From: Bordetella parapertussis | GTDB lineage: Bacteria > Pseudomonadota > Gammaproteobacteria > Burkholderiales > Burkholderiaceae_B | DNA: 64,000 bases | NCBI GenBank assembly: GCA_945895265.1 | Contig: CAMDEF010000015.1 | Location: 8,966-72,965, forward strand | Direction of reading: 5' to 3' | Shown: positions 26,157 through 35,702 of the stretch, in pieces | Position numbering within the stretch: position 1 is the stretch's first letter | Layout of the letters: each line of letters opens with the position of its first letter | Notes under the pieces: generated by a model | What the model saw: the letters and a program-made list of their open reading frames with translations, nothing else | Told to the model about the DNA's origin: nothing | Database searches by the model: none | Program-made: the position numbers and the translations under genes

Positions 26157-27101
26157 TCACTTTGCCCGGGCGCTGGTGACAGTTGCAGACGTGACATCGA
26201 CACCTTTTGACAAGCCCCAAACCCAGGCTGTCACTAAGCGGATCTGCTCAGAGGTTAAGGTCTGCTCTTGAGCGGGCATGCGATTATTGCGTCCGTTCAA
26301 AATGCTATGCACGATGGTGGCCTCTGAGCTGCCGTAGAGCCAAATATCATCAGTCAAATTTGGTGCACCCAAGGCCTTATTGCCCTTACCTTCAGCGCCA
26401 TGGCAGGCCGCGCACGTGTTCATATACTCTGACTTACCACGCAGGACACGAATCTGATCATGCGCCAAACCAGACAGTGACCGGACATACTGCGCAATAT
26501 CCCCAGCAGTCCGTGCATCGATCGCAGCACCCAACGCTGGCATGACGCCATTTCGGCCTTGGGTAATGGTTGCCAGCAACACGTCAGGCTGGCGACCATA
26601 GATCGAATCACCTTCAACCAGATTCGGAAAGCTAGTACTGCCTTTTGCATCTGAGCCGTGGCATTGCGCACAGTTATTCAAGAACAAACGTTCACCGATC
26701 AAATGTGCTTCAGGGTCTGCAGCTATCTGTGGGATATCCATGTTGGCAAAGCGCGCGTAGATCGGTTTGACCGTTGCGTCGAGCGCAGCTTGGTCTTGCT
26801 TAACTTCTTGAGCAGAGGTGTAAGCTAAGCTCCCTTGAAAAGCACCCAAACCTGGGTACAGCACCAGATATCCCAAACCAAACAGACACATGATCACGTA
26901 CATCATCGTCCACCAGCGAGGCACTGGGTTGTTCATCTCGCGCAAATCACCGTCCCACACATGACCGGTATCTTCAACCTTACCGGGCTGTGGCTTAAGC
27001 CACTGACGCTGCGAAAATATCAACCACAGACACCAGGCAATACCCGCTATCACTACGAAGGCAACGTAATACCCCCAAAAACCGTTGACAAAGTCGCTCA
27101 T
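26157..27101 (-). CDS. ccoP: cbb3 cytochrome c oxidase subunit III, dihaem cytochrome CcoP
   Basis: A 314-residue dihaem cytochrome c. Two N-terminal membrane helices (about 8-30 and 63-85) are separated by the conserved DGDLREMNNPVPRWW segment. Two class I cytochrome c domains follow, with haem sites CAQCH (about 143) and CAACH (about 230), each with a downstream Met ligand (NGVMPALG and NRMPAQ). It delivers electrons from soluble cytochromes to CcoO and CcoN. The ATG overlaps the ccoQ stop (ATGA). Confidence 0.97.
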   Translation of the reverse strand: MSDFVNGFWGYYVAFVVIAGIAWCLWLIFSQRQWLKPQPGKVEDTGHVWDGDLREMNNPVPRWWTMMYVIMCLFGLGYLVLYPGLGAFQGSLAYTSAQEVKQDQAALDATVKPIYARFANMDIPQIAADPEAHLIGERLFLNNCAQCHGSDAKGSTSFPNLVEGDSIYGRQPDVLLATITQGRNGVMPALGAAIDARTAGDIAQYVRSLSGLAHDQIRVLRGKSEYMNTCAACHGAEGKGNKALGAPNLTDDIWLYGSSEATIVHSILNGRNNRMPAQEQTLTSEQIRLVTAWVWGLSKGVDVTSATVTSARAK

Positions 27102-27274
27102 GGCCGTGTGCCTCCGTGTGGATGTGGGTGCGCTTCATCGGGCAAGGCGAAAGGCAACATTTCCGCCTCGTAGTTTGCCGTTTGGCGTTCGCGTGAAAAC
27201 GCCCACCAGACAATTGCAAAGAACGTCAGCATCGCCATGATCGTTGACAATGCATTGAGATAAGCAAGCATCAT
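27098..27274 (-). CDS. ccoQ: cbb3 oxidase small subunit CcoQ
   Basis: A 58-residue protein read directly from the sequence between ccoO and cco[16 protein letters not shown], a single membrane helix ending in [10 protein letters not shown], then the conserved [13 protein letters not shown] region and a His/Pro tail. The tandem ATG codons overlap the ccoO TGA, and the stop overlaps the ccoP ATG. CcoQ stabilises the core complex. Length and motif are typical of the FixQ family. Confidence 0.93.
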   Translation of the reverse strand: MMLAYLNALSTIMAMLTFFAIVWWAFSRERQTANYEAEMLPFALPDEAHPHPHGGTRP

Positions 27275-27933
27275 TTACCCCCTGTTTTAAGCGACTGTGC
27301 CTGTGCGGCTTTGCGTACACCAGTCCCTAATCCTTGCAGATAGGCGATCAGCGCGTCTTCTTCTGTTTTGCCTTTGAGTGCTGCGGGTGCGGCGCTAATC
27401 TGAGCGTCGGTGTAGGGCACGCCCAGCACGCGCAAGGCACGCATGCGATCGCCGATATCATCACTTTGGACCGGGTTGGTGGCTAACCAAGGATACCCAG
27501 GCATGTTCGATTCGGGCACCACGGCGCGCGGGTTGCGCAGATGGATACGATGCCAGTCATCGGAGTAGCGCTCGCCGATGCGCGCCAGATCAGGACCCGT
27601 GCGCTTTGAACCCCACAAAAACGGACGATCAAAAACGGACTCGCCAGCAACAGAGTAAGGACCATAACGCTGCACTTCGGCGTGCAACATTCTGATTTGC
27701 TGCGAATGACAGCCTACACACCCTTCGCGGATGTACAGATCGCGGCCCATCAAGCGCAGGGCGTCGTAGGGCTCGACGCCCGCCGAAGGCTTAGTGGTTG
27801 AGTGCTGAAAAAACAGCGGAACAATCTGCACTAAGCCGGCAAACAGCACGACCAAGATACTGCAGATGATCATCAGACCGATATTTTTTTCAAGCGTTGC
27901 GTGCGAGAAGAAAGGTGTTTTTTGTTGTGCCAT
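27271..27933 (-). CDS. ccoO: cbb3 cytochrome c oxidase subunit II, monohaem cytochrome CcoO
   Basis: A 220-residue membrane-anchored monohaem cytochrome c. It has one N-terminal helix (about 18-40), the haem motif [10 protein letters not shown] near residue 72, the conserved [26 protein letters not shown] block, and the axial Met in [10 protein letters not shown]. It passes electrons from CcoP to the binuclear centre. It lies ten bases after ccoN and overlaps ccoQ. Confidence 0.97.
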   Translation of the reverse strand: MAQQKTPFFSHATLEKNIGLMIICSILVVLFAGLVQIVPLFFQHSTTKPSAGVEPYDALRLMGRDLYIREGCVGCHSQQIRMLHAEVQRYGPYSVAGESVFDRPFLWGSKRTGPDLARIGERYSDDWHRIHLRNPRAVVPESNMPGYPWLATNPVQSDDIGDRMRALRVLGVPYTDAQISAAPAALKGKTEEDALIAYLQGLGTGVRKAAQAQSLKTGGK

Positions 27934-27943
27934 GATGTGCTCC

Positions 27944-29410
27944 TCAGGCCTGTGCCAAGCTAGATAATTGAGGGGTTGAAGCGGCGGCGCCTGGCACCAC
28001 TGGATTCACCGCGGTTTGCCCGATGACTGTTTTGAACACGTTATAGGCCATCAACAGCATTCCACAGAGGTAAAGCAACCCACCCAACAAGCGGATAAAG
28101 TAAAACGGAGCGGTCGATTTGACGGATTCGACGAAGCTATAGGTCAAGGACCCATCGACTTCAGTGGCGCGCCACATCAAGCCTTGCATCACTCCCGCAA
28201 TCCACATTGCTGCGATGTACAACACGACACCTATTGTTGCGATCCAGAAGTGAACTTCGATGAGCTTGACGCTATACATTTTTTCGCGTCCCCAGAGCCG
28301 AGGGATCAAGTAATACAGCATGCCAAAGGTAATCATGGCGACCCAACCCAGTGCACCTGAATGAACGTGTCCGACGGTCCAATCGGTGTAATGCGAAAGC
28401 GCATTGACTGTGCGGATCGACATCATCGATCCTTCAAACGTTGACATCCCGTAAAACGACAGCGAGACCACCATGAATTTGAGGATTGGATCGGTACGCA
28501 ATTTGTACCAGGCACCCGAGAGCGTCATGATGCCGTTAATCATGCCGCCCCAAGACGGCGCTAAAAGAATCAATGAGAACACCATGCCTAAGGATTGAGT
28601 CCAGTCGGGCAACGAGGTATACAAGAGGTGATGCGGGCCGGCCCACATGTAGGTGAACGCCAAGGCCCAGAAGTGCACAATCGACAAACGGTAAGAATAA
28701 ATGGGCCGCTCAGCCTGCTTGGGCACAAAGTAATACATCATGCCTAGAAAGCTGGTGGTTAAGAAGAACCCCACCGCGTTATGCCCATACCACCACTGCA
28801 CCATCGCGTCTTGCACACCGGCGTAAGCAGAATACGATTTCCAGAGCGAGACGGGCATCTCGATGTTGTTGACGATATGCAAAATCGCAATGGTCAGAAT
28901 ATATGAGCCAAAGAACCAGTTGGCGACATAAATGTGCTTCACCTTACGCTTGACGATGGTCCCAAAAAACACCACTGCGTAGGCAACCCATACGAGCGTA
29001 ATCAAGATGTCGATTGGCCACTCTAGCTCGGCGTATTCTTTACTGGTTGTGATCCCCAAAGGCAGTGTCACGGCTGCGGCAACAATCACTAGTTGCCAAC
29101 CCCAAAACGTGAACGCGGCGAGCGGTGTGCAGAACAAACGTGCCTGGCAGGTACGTTGCACCACGTAGTATGAGGCAGCAAAGAGTGCACTGCCACCAAA
29201 GGCGAAAATCACAGCATTCGTGTGTAAAGGGCGCAAACGACCGTAAGTGAGCCACGGTATATCAAAGTTCAGTTGAGGCCACATCAGCTGCGCGGCTAAC
29301 ACCACCCCCACCAACATGCCCACGACACCCCAAACGACCGTCATCACGGCAAATTGTCTGACTACACCGTAATTAAAATTTTCTGTTTTAACTGCCGCAG
29401 TACTTGTCAT
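27944..29410 (-). CDS. ccoN: cbb3 cytochrome c oxidase catalytic subunit I, CcoN
   Basis: The proton-pumping haem-copper catalytic subunit, 488 residues with about twelve membrane helices. Ligands are visible: haem b His in [12 protein letters not shown], Cu-B His in YGHNAVGF and in GPHHLLYT, the b/b3 histidines in [11 protein letters not shown], and the family tyrosine region [14 protein letters not shown]. The start at ATG 29410 ([12 protein letters not shown]) is preferred over the upstream in-frame ATG at 29452 because GAGG precedes it and length is then typical. A perfect FNR box 66 bases upstream, with a CATGAT -10 at the right distance, indicates induction at low oxygen. Confidence 0.97.
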   Translation of the reverse strand: MTSTAAVKTENFNYGVVRQFAVMTVVWGVVGMLVGVVLAAQLMWPQLNFDIPWLTYGRLRPLHTNAVIFAFGGSALFAASYYVVQRTCQARLFCTPLAAFTFWGWQLVIVAAAVTLPLGITTSKEYAELEWPIDILITLVWVAYAVVFFGTIVKRKVKHIYVANWFFGSYILTIAILHIVNNIEMPVSLWKSYSAYAGVQDAMVQWWYGHNAVGFFLTTSFLGMMYYFVPKQAERPIYSYRLSIVHFWALAFTYMWAGPHHLLYTSLPDWTQSLGMVFSLILLAPSWGGMINGIMTLSGAWYKLRTDPILKFMVVSLSFYGMSTFEGSMMSIRTVNALSHYTDWTVGHVHSGALGWVAMITFGMLYYLIPRLWGREKMYSVKLIEVHFWIATIGVVLYIAAMWIAGVMQGLMWRATEVDGSLTYSFVESVKSTAPFYFIRLLGGLLYLCGMLLMAYNVFKTVIGQTAVNPVVPGAAASTPQLSSLAQA

Positions 29411-29475
29411 GATTGGCGCCTCGTGTCTCATGAATCTTGATATTGACATCATGCCAAGTGCGGCAGAAGTCAGCT

Positions 29476-29489
29476 TTGATCTGTATCAA
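29476..29489 (-). promoter_or_regulatory. Perfect FNR box upstream of ccoN
   Basis: TTGAT-CTGT-ATCAA (plus strand) is a full match to the FNR/ANR dyad TTGAT-N4-ATCAA. With a centre at 29482.5, a class II start would fall near 29441, and the minus strand has CATGAT at 29448-29453 as its -10. The site overlaps the last codon and stop of ccoS. Confidence 0.9.
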
Positions 29490-29638
29490 CTAACCGTGTG
29501 ATCGTCGTCCTGCAAAATTGAAAGTCCAGCCTGTTCTGCGTCGTCATACTGTCCAGAAAAAACAGCCCACCACAACATGGCACCAATCAAGGCAACGATG
29601 GCCAGCGACAGCGGCAACAGTAGATAGAGAATTTCCAT
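29486..29638 (-). CDS. ccoS: cbb3 oxidase maturation protein CcoS
   Basis: A 50-residue gene read directly from sequence: MEILYLLLPLSLAIVALIGA, a single membrane helix, then AMLWWAVFSGQYDDAEQAG, the CcoS signature (FSGQYDD), and a short acidic tail. CcoS is needed to insert haem and copper into CcoN. The ATG at 29638 lies ten bases after the stop of the CcoI-like gene, so the two are probably co-transcribed. Its TGA lies inside the FNR box that controls ccoN. Confidence 0.92.
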   Translation of the reverse strand: MEILYLLLPLSLAIVALIGAMLWWAVFSGQYDDAEQAGLSILQDDDHTVS

Positions 29639-29648
29639 AAGTGTTGCG

Positions 29649-30722
29649 CTAGGCCTGAAAATGTTGATTCTGTTTCAACACACCGACCACACGACTGAGA
29701 CCAGCCTGTCTGGGTCGATAGAGGCGCCAGGCATTAAGCAGCACGGCTACAGAAGACAGCAACATCGATAGCGCAGCCAACCAAGGTGTGACCCAACCTA
29801 TTGCAGCCAAAGGCATGGTCAAGACGTGCCAAGCCAACGCACCATAGAGATTTTGGCGAGTAATACGCACAGTGCGCTCGAGCAGCGCTTCTCGCTGGTT
29901 TGCAAGCAAAGGCTCACCGAGCCCCAGATTCACGTGCAGCGCAGCCAACGATACCGGCGCGGCTAAAGACAGCGCGCAAGGGCAACTCATCACGAGTAAC
30001 GACACCAAGACAGACCACGCCTGCGTGGGTGCGATTACCCACCACACCACACCTATCACAGCCGCCACAGCGAGTTGGATCAGCACAAACAGGGTTGCGA
30101 CGCGGTTGGCCTGAGCCATCAAGGGCAGACTGAAGCTCGCCAAGTTTGCTGGGGCCCAGACGCGCAGGCCTGAGGGGACGCCGGCAGCCGGTACGCTTGC
30201 CTGTCTCAACGCGCCAGAGTCAACCAAGCTGGCACGTTGCTCGACGTAACGTGCCGTGAGCAAAAATGCAACAAACATGGTGATTGAATCAAAATAGACT
30301 TCGCCCGAGCCCTGAAAGGTCGCCATCACGCTGGGGATAAACGCGGCAAGCAGACTGATGCCAACGGGAACATCCATGGTGATTCGGCGGGTTGACCACG
30401 CACGGGCACAACCAAGCCAAATTGGCCAGGCTGAGTACAACATGACCGGGATCGTGAGTGTCAGACTTGCCCAGTTCATTAAGAGGATTGCCCAGTCGAG
30501 CACTTCAAGGCTGTCTTGGGCGCCTGCCTCAGGCCGAAGGTACCCGGGCAAGGCAAACATCATCACTTGCATCATGGCAAGCCAGGCCAACCCCAAGCGC
30601 ACCAAGCCTCGGCGGCGCTGTACGACTGAATGATTACCAACCGCGTGAGCCGTGGTCTGTGGATCGCTGACTGTCTGCGAATGGTTGGCTGTCTGCGAAC
30701 TAGAACTCGATCTGGGCTTCAT
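29649..30722 (-). CDS. CcoI-like P1B-ATPase membrane shell lacking the catalytic domains
   Basis: A 357-residue protein in the ccoI position. It retains the membrane part of a copper P1B-ATPase: helices near 43-65, 78-105, 118-140 and 147-168, then 210-235, the copper helix with VMSCPCALSLAAPVSLA (about 255-272), and the terminal pair near 298-345 (TPWLAALSMLLSSVAVLLNA). The N-terminal metal-binding domain, the actuator domain with TGE, and the whole P/N region with DKTGT and GDGxND are absent. The two cytosolic domains are each replaced by linkers of a few tens of residues (about 169-208 and 273-297), while the frame stays open. It cannot hydrolyse ATP. It is not simple decay, because both losses fall at domain borders. 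Possible roles are passive copper handling or scaffold for ccoS/ccoN assembly (inference). The Ser/Thr-rich N terminus is odd. Confidence 0.85.
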   Translation of the reverse strand: MKPRSSSSSQTANHSQTVSDPQTTAHAVGNHSVVQRRRGLVRLGLAWLAMMQVMMFALPGYLRPEAGAQDSLEVLDWAILLMNWASLTLTIPVMLYSAWPIWLGCARAWSTRRITMDVPVGISLLAAFIPSVMATFQGSGEVYFDSITMFVAFLLTARYVEQRASLVDSGALRQASVPAAGVPSGLRVWAPANLASFSLPLMAQANRVATLFVLIQLAVAAVIGVVWWVIAPTQAWSVLVSLLVMSCPCALSLAAPVSLAALHVNLGLGEPLLANQREALLERTVRITRQNLYGALAWHVLTMPLAAIGWVTPWLAALSMLLSSVAVLLNAWRLYRPRQAGLSRVVGVLKQNQHFQA

Positions 30723-30756
30723 GCCTGAATCGTAATTTCTAGCAAGCGATGGCGTA

Positions 30757-30770
30757 TTGATCTAGATCAA
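30757..30770 (-). promoter_or_regulatory. Perfect FNR box upstream of the CcoI-like gene
   Basis: TTGAT-CTAG-ATCAA matches the FNR dyad at all ten fixed positions. It lies 35 bases before the ATG of the CcoI-like gene on the minus strand, and also between it and the pgsA stop. This puts the ccoI-like/ccoS pair under low-oxygen control in its own right; the exact start site is uncertain because the box is close to the gene. Confidence 0.85.
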
Positions 30771-30823
30771 ATTCACACCAGACAGTCAGATTGAAATAGA
30801 GGGATAGCCCCCTGAGCTTCGAG

Positions 30824-31396
30824 CTAGGTGGTTTTTTCGAGAATCACAGGCCAGGCGCGACGCAGGTAATACAGCATCGACCAAACTGTCAAAATAGCGG
30901 CAACTACGATTAACACGAAGCCCACGCGTGCCACTGGGATCCCAAAGAGATCTTCGTGATACAGCAGGCAGGGGATCGCAATCATCTGCGAGGCAGTTTT
31001 GAATTTACCCAACCAATGCACCGCGACGCTAGCACTAGCGCCCAATTGCGCCATCCATTCGCGCAACGCTGAAATCGTGATTTCACGGCCGATGATAATC
31101 AAGGCGATCATGACGTCGACGCGATCCAGATTCAACAGCGCAAGCAAAGCTGCCGACACCATGAGTTTGTCGGCAACTGGATCCAAAAATGCCCCAAAGG
31201 CAGAGGTCTGGTTCCAGCGGCGTGCCAGCCACCCATCAAACCAATCGGTGAGAGCCGCCAAAATGAAAGCTCCCGCTGCCCAAGCGTCGCGCACGGGCAA
31301 CGACATCCACGTGTCGGGCAGATAAAACAACCCGATCACCATCGGAATCATGGCGATTCGCAGCCATGTCAGAAAAATAGGAACGTTAAAAGGCAT
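30824..31396 (-). CDS. pgsA: CDP-diacylglycerol-glycerol-3-phosphate 3-phosphatidyltransferase
   Basis: PgsA makes phosphatidylglycerol phosphate, the first committed step to phosphatidylglycerol and cardiolipin, in the inner membrane. The 190-residue protein has the CDP-alcohol phosphotransferase motif D-G-x2-A-R-x8-G-x3-D-x3-D as DGWLARRWNQTSAFGAFLD, followed by PVADK, and four to six membrane helices. It starts MPFNVPIFLTWLRIAMIP. It lies 38 bases after uvrC in a pdxJ-acpS-nagZ-uvrC-pgsA run typical of Burkholderiales. Confidence 0.95.
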   Translation of the reverse strand: MPFNVPIFLTWLRIAMIPMVIGLFYLPDTWMSLPVRDAWAAGAFILAALTDWFDGWLARRWNQTSAFGAFLDPVADKLMVSAALLALLNLDRVDVMIALIIIGREITISALREWMAQLGASASVAVHWLGKFKTASQMIAIPCLLYHEDLFGIPVARVGFVLIVVAAILTVWSMLYYLRRAWPVILEKTT

Positions 31397-31434
31397 GACG
31401 CTATGCTACCTCACTTAATTATGACAAGGATATT

Positions 31435-33270
31435 TCACCGCAGGGCAAAATACAGTCGCTCGGCGAGCTCTGGAGAAATGCCCTCAACCGAGGCGAGGTC
31501 TTCAATACTGGCGTTTGCAACGCCGCTAAAGCCACCAAAGCGTGCCAACAAGCGCTGACGGCGTTTAGCGCCAATCCCATCAATATCTTCAAGGCGTGAA
31601 ACGTTACGCGCTTTTGCTCGTTTAGCACGCATCCCCGTGATAGCAAAGCGATGTGCCTCATCGCGAATCTGAGCAATCAACATCAGGGCTGCAGACTCTT
31701 GGCCAAGCGCTTGCGACGCGCGGCCATCGGCAAAAATCAGCGTTTCGAGGCCTACCTTACGATGATCGCCTTTGGCAACGCCTACCAATACATCGATACT
31801 CAGGCCCAGTTCAACAAACACTTGTCTGGCGATCTCGACCTGGCCTTTGCCGCCATCAATCAACACCAAACCAGGCATGATTGCTTCGCCATCAGCAACT
31901 TTACCAAAACGGCGCGTCAGTACCTGACGCATGGCCGCGTAGTCGTCACCAGGCGTAATCCCAGCAATGTTGTAGCGGCGATACAGAGAGGGTTGCATCG
32001 CATGATGAGCGAACACCACGCACGAGGCTTGGGTCGCCTCACCGGCGGTGTGGCTGATATCAAAGCACTCGATGTGCAACGCCTCAAGCACCACTGGATC
32101 GGTGTCGAGCTCAAGCGCCTCAGCCAACGCGAGCGTACGGGCACTGCGAGCCCCAGTTTCAGATAAGGCGTTCGCTAGTGCCATCTCGGCATTGCGCGTC
32201 GCTTGCTCAAGCCAGGCGCGTCGCACCCCTTGCGGTCGACTGATGAACCGTGACTTGGTCGCGCGCGACTCGGCTAACAAATCAATTAACTCGGGGTCGG
32301 GCAAACCGTGCGAGCCGACGACAGCCGCTGGTAAGGGGTGATCAAGATAATGCTGAGCGATAAAGACCTCAAGCACTTGCGAGGGAGAATCGCCATCGGT
32401 GTGCGTCGGAAAAAATGCGCGATCACCCAAATGCCTGCCACCACGCACCATCGCCAAGTTCACACACACTCGCCCGCCCGCTTGCGCCACGACAATAATG
32501 TCGGTATCGCTTTGGTCGGTGTCCTCCATGGTTTGCTGGTGCAATACTTTCGCCAAAGCACCCATCTGATCCCGTAACAAAGCAGCCTGTTCAAACTCAA
32601 GGGCTTGCGAGGCAGTCAGCATGCGGGCCTCGATATCGCCCATGATCTGCTGCGTTTCACCGTTTAAGAATCTTGCCGCGCGCTCGGCATCTTGCTGGTA
32701 CGCCTCAGGTGTGATCTCGTTGACACAAGGTGCCGAACAACGCCCAATTTGATGCAACAGGCAGGGCCGCGAGCGATTTGAAAACACTGAGTCTTCGCAG
32801 GTACGCAGGCGAAACACTTTTTGTAGAATCTGTAGGGTGTCTCGTACCGCCCAAGCACTGGGATACGGCCCAAAAAACTGGCCTTTCTTTTGTGTTGAAC
32901 CGCGGTAATACGCAATGCGCGGCGCAGCGTGTGCTGACAGCATCAAATAGGGATAAGACTTATCGTCACGAAATAAGATGTTGTAGCGTGGCCGCAGGGT
33001 TTTAATCAGATTATTTTCAAGGATCAACGCCTCAGCCTCAGAGCGCGTGACGGTGACCTCGATTTTGACGACACGCGCCACCATGTGCCCAATACGTGGA
33101 CTTGAGGCTGTCTTTTGAAAATAAGACGAGACACGTTTTTTTAAGTCGCGCGCTTTACCCACGTAGAGCACTTCGCCCGACACATCAATATGCCGGTAGA
33201 CGCCTGGCAGGTGGGGTAGACGTGCAAGAAACTCTTTGATGTCAAAATCAGGAGCTTCAGCTTCGCTCAT
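31435..33270 (-). CDS. uvrC: Excinuclease ABC subunit C
   Basis: UvrC makes both incisions around DNA lesions in nucleotide excision repair. N-terminal GIY-YIG nuclease ([20 protein letters not shown]), a UVR motif around [20 protein letters not shown], the RNase H-like 5'-incision domain ([21 protein letters not shown]) and tandem helix-hairpin-helix motifs at the C terminus ([20 protein letters not shown]). The ATG at 33270 (MSEAEAP, 611 residues) is preferred to the TTG at 33291; it overlaps the end of nagZ by 14 bases, indicating coupled translation. No obvious LexA box was seen upstream of it. Confidence 0.97.
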   Translation of the reverse strand: MSEAEAPDFDIKEFLARLPHLPGVYRHIDVSGEVLYVGKARDLKKRVSSYFQKTASSPRIGHMVARVVKIEVTVTRSEAEALILENNLIKTLRPRYNILFRDDKSYPYLMLSAHAAPRIAYYRGSTQKKGQFFGPYPSAWAVRDTLQILQKVFRLRTCEDSVFSNRSRPCLLHQIGRCSAPCVNEITPEAYQQDAERAARFLNGETQQIMGDIEARMLTASQALEFEQAALLRDQMGALAKVLHQQTMEDTDQSDTDIIVVAQAGGRVCVNLAMVRGGRHLGDRAFFPTHTDGDSPSQVLEVFIAQHYLDHPLPAAVVGSHGLPDPELIDLLAESRATKSRFISRPQGVRRAWLEQATRNAEMALANALSETGARSARTLALAEALELDTDPVVLEALHIECFDISHTAGEATQASCVVFAHHAMQPSLYRRYNIAGITPGDDYAAMRQVLTRRFGKVADGEAIMPGLVLIDGGKGQVEIARQVFVELGLSIDVLVGVAKGDHRKVGLETLIFADGRASQALGQESAALMLIAQIRDEAHRFAITGMRAKRAKARNVSRLEDIDGIGAKRRQRLLARFGGFSGVANASIEDLASVEGISPELAERLYFALR

Positions 33271-34318
33271 TGAGTTCACGTACTGATTCAAGCGCCTTGC
33301 GGTAGGCGAGTTGTTGCTGCAACGCCTGCCAATCGGGCGCTTGCACGGAGGGCATCAAACGATCAATGCGCCCTAGCGAGGCTGGGTCAGACTCATGCGA
33401 TAAGCGCGCCAGCAATTCATCGGCCAGCTCAGGGCGATTACAGACCAACGCCATATCGCAACCTGCTTGCAGTGCGGCCTGCGCACGCGCCAAAATATCG
33501 CCCGCCACCGCGGCCGCTTCCATGGTGAGATCGTCAGAAAACACTACCCCGTCATAGCGCAATTTGCCGCGCAAAATATCCTGGATCCACTTCGACGAAA
33601 AGCCCGCGGGCTTTGTATCGACCTTTGAATAAATCACATGTGCAGGCATCACCGACGCAATCACCTGATCCCCTAACCACTGGTACGGTGCAGCGTCTTC
33701 TTGAAGAATGCGTGTGAGTGAACGCGGGTCGCGAGGGATGGCGTGATGCGAATCTGCCTTCACGGCGCCGTGACCCGGAAAGTGTTTGCCGCAAGCGGCC
33801 ATTCCGGCTAGCTTCAACCCTTGCGCAAGCGCGCGCGCCAACATCGCGACCACGCGAGGATCTCGGTGAAAAGAGCGATCGCCGATCACAGAACTCACGC
33901 CATAGTCTAGATCAAGGACTGGCGTAAAACTTAAGTCAACATCGCACGCTCGCAGCTCTGCACCCAGCACATAGCCGACCTCGGTCGCCATACGCATCGC
34001 CTGCAAGGGGTCTTGCATCCAGCGCTCACCCAAGCTGCGCATTGTTGGGAGTGAGGTGAAACCATCAGAGCGAAACCGCTGCACGCGACCACCTTCGTGA
34101 TCGACCGCGATCAATAACTGAGGGGTACGTAACTGGTGAATGCTACGCGTCAACGCGACGATTTGCGCGCGATTTTGAAAATTGCGGGCAAACAAAATCA
34201 CCCCGCCCACCAAGGGGTGCTGAAGTCTCTTTTTTTCGTTCGCGGTCAGCGTGTGGCCTGCGACATCGACCATCAACGGACCGCGTTTGAGCATTGGCAT
34301 TTTTTTGCTAGTTTTCAC
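33257..34318 (-). CDS. nagZ: Beta-N-acetylhexosaminidase NagZ
   Basis: A cytoplasmic glycoside hydrolase family 3 enzyme that removes GlcNAc from 1,6-anhydro-muropeptides in cell-wall recycling. The motifs are complete: [14 protein letters not shown] near residue 70, the signature [21 protein letters not shown] (catalytic His in the loop) near 175, and the nucleophile in [11 protein letters not shown] near 255. The start is a GTG at 34318, with GAGA upstream; later ATGs at 34300 or 34294 lack a ribosome site. 353 residues. Confidence 0.95.
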   Translation of the reverse strand: MKTSKKMPMLKRGPLMVDVAGHTLTANEKKRLQHPLVGGVILFARNFQNRAQIVALTRSIHQLRTPQLLIAVDHEGGRVQRFRSDGFTSLPTMRSLGERWMQDPLQAMRMATEVGYVLGAELRACDVDLSFTPVLDLDYGVSSVIGDRSFHRDPRVVAMLARALAQGLKLAGMAACGKHFPGHGAVKADSHHAIPRDPRSLTRILQEDAAPYQWLGDQVIASVMPAHVIYSKVDTKPAGFSSKWIQDILRGKLRYDGVVFSDDLTMEAAAVAGDILARAQAALQAGCDMALVCNRPELADELLARLSHESDPASLGRIDRLMPSVQAPDWQALQQQLAYRKALESVRELNERS

Positions 34319-34339
34319 AAAATTTCTCGCAGATTCAGT

Positions 34340-34750
34340 TCACAAAGAGGCAGGCAAGGATTCAACAACGACATAGGCCGCACCGTACTCAGACTCATCC
34401 GTCAGCGACACATGAGCCGCTCCGTAACGCTCGGCATACCATTGAGCTAAAGGCGCCGACAGCACAACGCGCGGTCGCCCGCCAGGGGCGTTTAAGGTCT
34501 GCATGCGCGTCCACCACATCGGCATGCGCATCCCCAACCCAATTGCCTTTGAAAAGGCTTCTTTAGCTGCAAACCGCGTCGCCAAGTAGCGTACACCCCG
34601 AGCTCGGTCGCGCGCGGCTCTGGCGTGAAACACACGCAACTCATCTGCACCTAATATTTTTTCTGGAAACCGTTGTGGGTGGCGCTGCCAGGCCCGATCG
34701 ATACGGTCAATTTTGACGAGGTCAGTTCCGATGCCAGCAATCGCGCTCAC
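34340..34750 (-). CDS. acpS: Holo-[acyl-carrier-protein] synthase
   Basis: AcpS transfers 4'-phosphopantetheine from CoA to acyl carrier protein. 136 residues with the family motifs [12 protein letters not shown] at the N terminus (Mg-binding Asp) and [16 protein letters not shown] around residue 60. The start is GTG at 34750, in a tight run with pdxJ upstream (14-base gap) and nagZ downstream. Confidence 0.96.
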   Translation of the reverse strand: MSAIAGIGTDLVKIDRIDRAWQRHPQRFPEKILGADELRVFHARAARDRARGVRYLATRFAAKEAFSKAIGLGMRMPMWWTRMQTLNAPGGRPRVVLSAPLAQWYAERYGAAHVSLTDESEYGAAYVVVESLPASL

Positions 34751-34764
34751 GGTGGCTTACCCAG

Positions 34765-35529
34765 TTAATGTTTACGGGAATGTAACAACACACCACGCTG
34801 GGCATTGAGCCTTGCCGTAATCATGGCGGCCTTCATATTGCGGATGGTGTTTTGCCAACCATCAAACACCGCCTGTGCCACGATCGCATGACCAATATTG
34901 AGCTCTGCAATCCCTTCTAGCGCCGCAACGGGGGCCACATTACCAAAGTGCAGACCATGCCCGGCATTGACGCGTAAACCCAGGCCCACAGCCACACGAA
35001 TCGCCTGTTCAAGTCGCTTGAGTTCGAGCGCAGCAATGGCTTCCGAGGCTGCTTCTGCATACGCACCTGTGTGCAGTTCAATCACGGTCGCACCCGTATC
35101 GGCAGCGGCGCGAATCTGTATCGCCTCTGGATCAATAAAGAGTGAAACGCGAATACCACTGCCTTGCAGTTGTTTAACCGCAGCGCCCACGACTTCGAAA
35201 GCACCGGCAACCTCGAGACCGCCCTCAGTGGTCAACTCAGCACGTTTTTCAGGGACAAGACACACATCTTGCGGCACGACCTTACAGGCAATCTGTAGCA
35301 TTTCAGCAGTAATCGCACATTCAAGATTCATGCGGGTGCGTAATTGAGGGCGCAGGGCAAAGACGTCGGCATCTTGGATGTGGCGACGATCTTCGCGCAA
35401 ATGCAGGGTGATCAGATCAGCCCCGGCTTCTTCTGCTAACAACGCTGCGGCAATGGGGTCGGGATAGGCCGTGTGGCGCTGTTGTCGCAGGGTCGCGACG
35501 TGGTCAATGTTGATACCTAGATCGATCAT
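34765..35529 (-). CDS. pdxJ: Pyridoxine 5'-phosphate synthase
   Basis: PdxJ condenses 3-amino-2-oxopropyl phosphate with deoxyxylulose 5-phosphate to make pyridoxine phosphate. A 254-residue TIM barrel starting [18 protein letters not shown], with the conserved His/Arg pair, [14 protein letters not shown] (phosphate/lid region) and the C-terminal [16 protein letters not shown]. First gene in the run to pgsA. Confidence 0.97.
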   Translation of the reverse strand: MIDLGINIDHVATLRQQRHTAYPDPIAAALLAEEAGADLITLHLREDRRHIQDADVFALRPQLRTRMNLECAITAEMLQIACKVVPQDVCLVPEKRAELTTEGGLEVAGAFEVVGAAVKQLQGSGIRVSLFIDPEAIQIRAAADTGATVIELHTGAYAEAASEAIAALELKRLEQAIRVAVGLGLRVNAGHGLHFGNVAPVAALEGIAELNIGHAIVAQAVFDGWQNTIRNMKAAMITARLNAQRGVLLHSRKH

Positions 35530-35628
35530 GATGAGAGCAGCTTATTCAATATGTTGGCTAGACGATCAATGGCCTGAAATCCTAGCCTATTTGTCATATT
35601 ATCGCTTACAAAGCTCACATGCCGCCAA

Positions 35629-35702
35629 TCACGGTTTGACAATCGCAGTCGAGTGTTTGAGCACGGTCTCAGACAGGCTGAAGCCTTGCTTTTTTGCGGC
35701 GA
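35629..35702 (-). pseudogene. Remnant of a tandem copy of the binding-protein gene (last 24 codons)
   Basis: A 74-base segment directly after the stop of the intact binding-protein gene repeats its 3' end with an exact offset of 74 bases. It encodes AAKKQGFSLSETVLKHSTAI plus VKP and a TGA, against AAKKQGVSLPETLLKNSTVI in the intact gene, 18 of 23 residues identical. The divergence suggests the tail of an older paralogue whose body was lost by recombination with its neighbour, not a fresh duplication. Confidence 0.85.
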
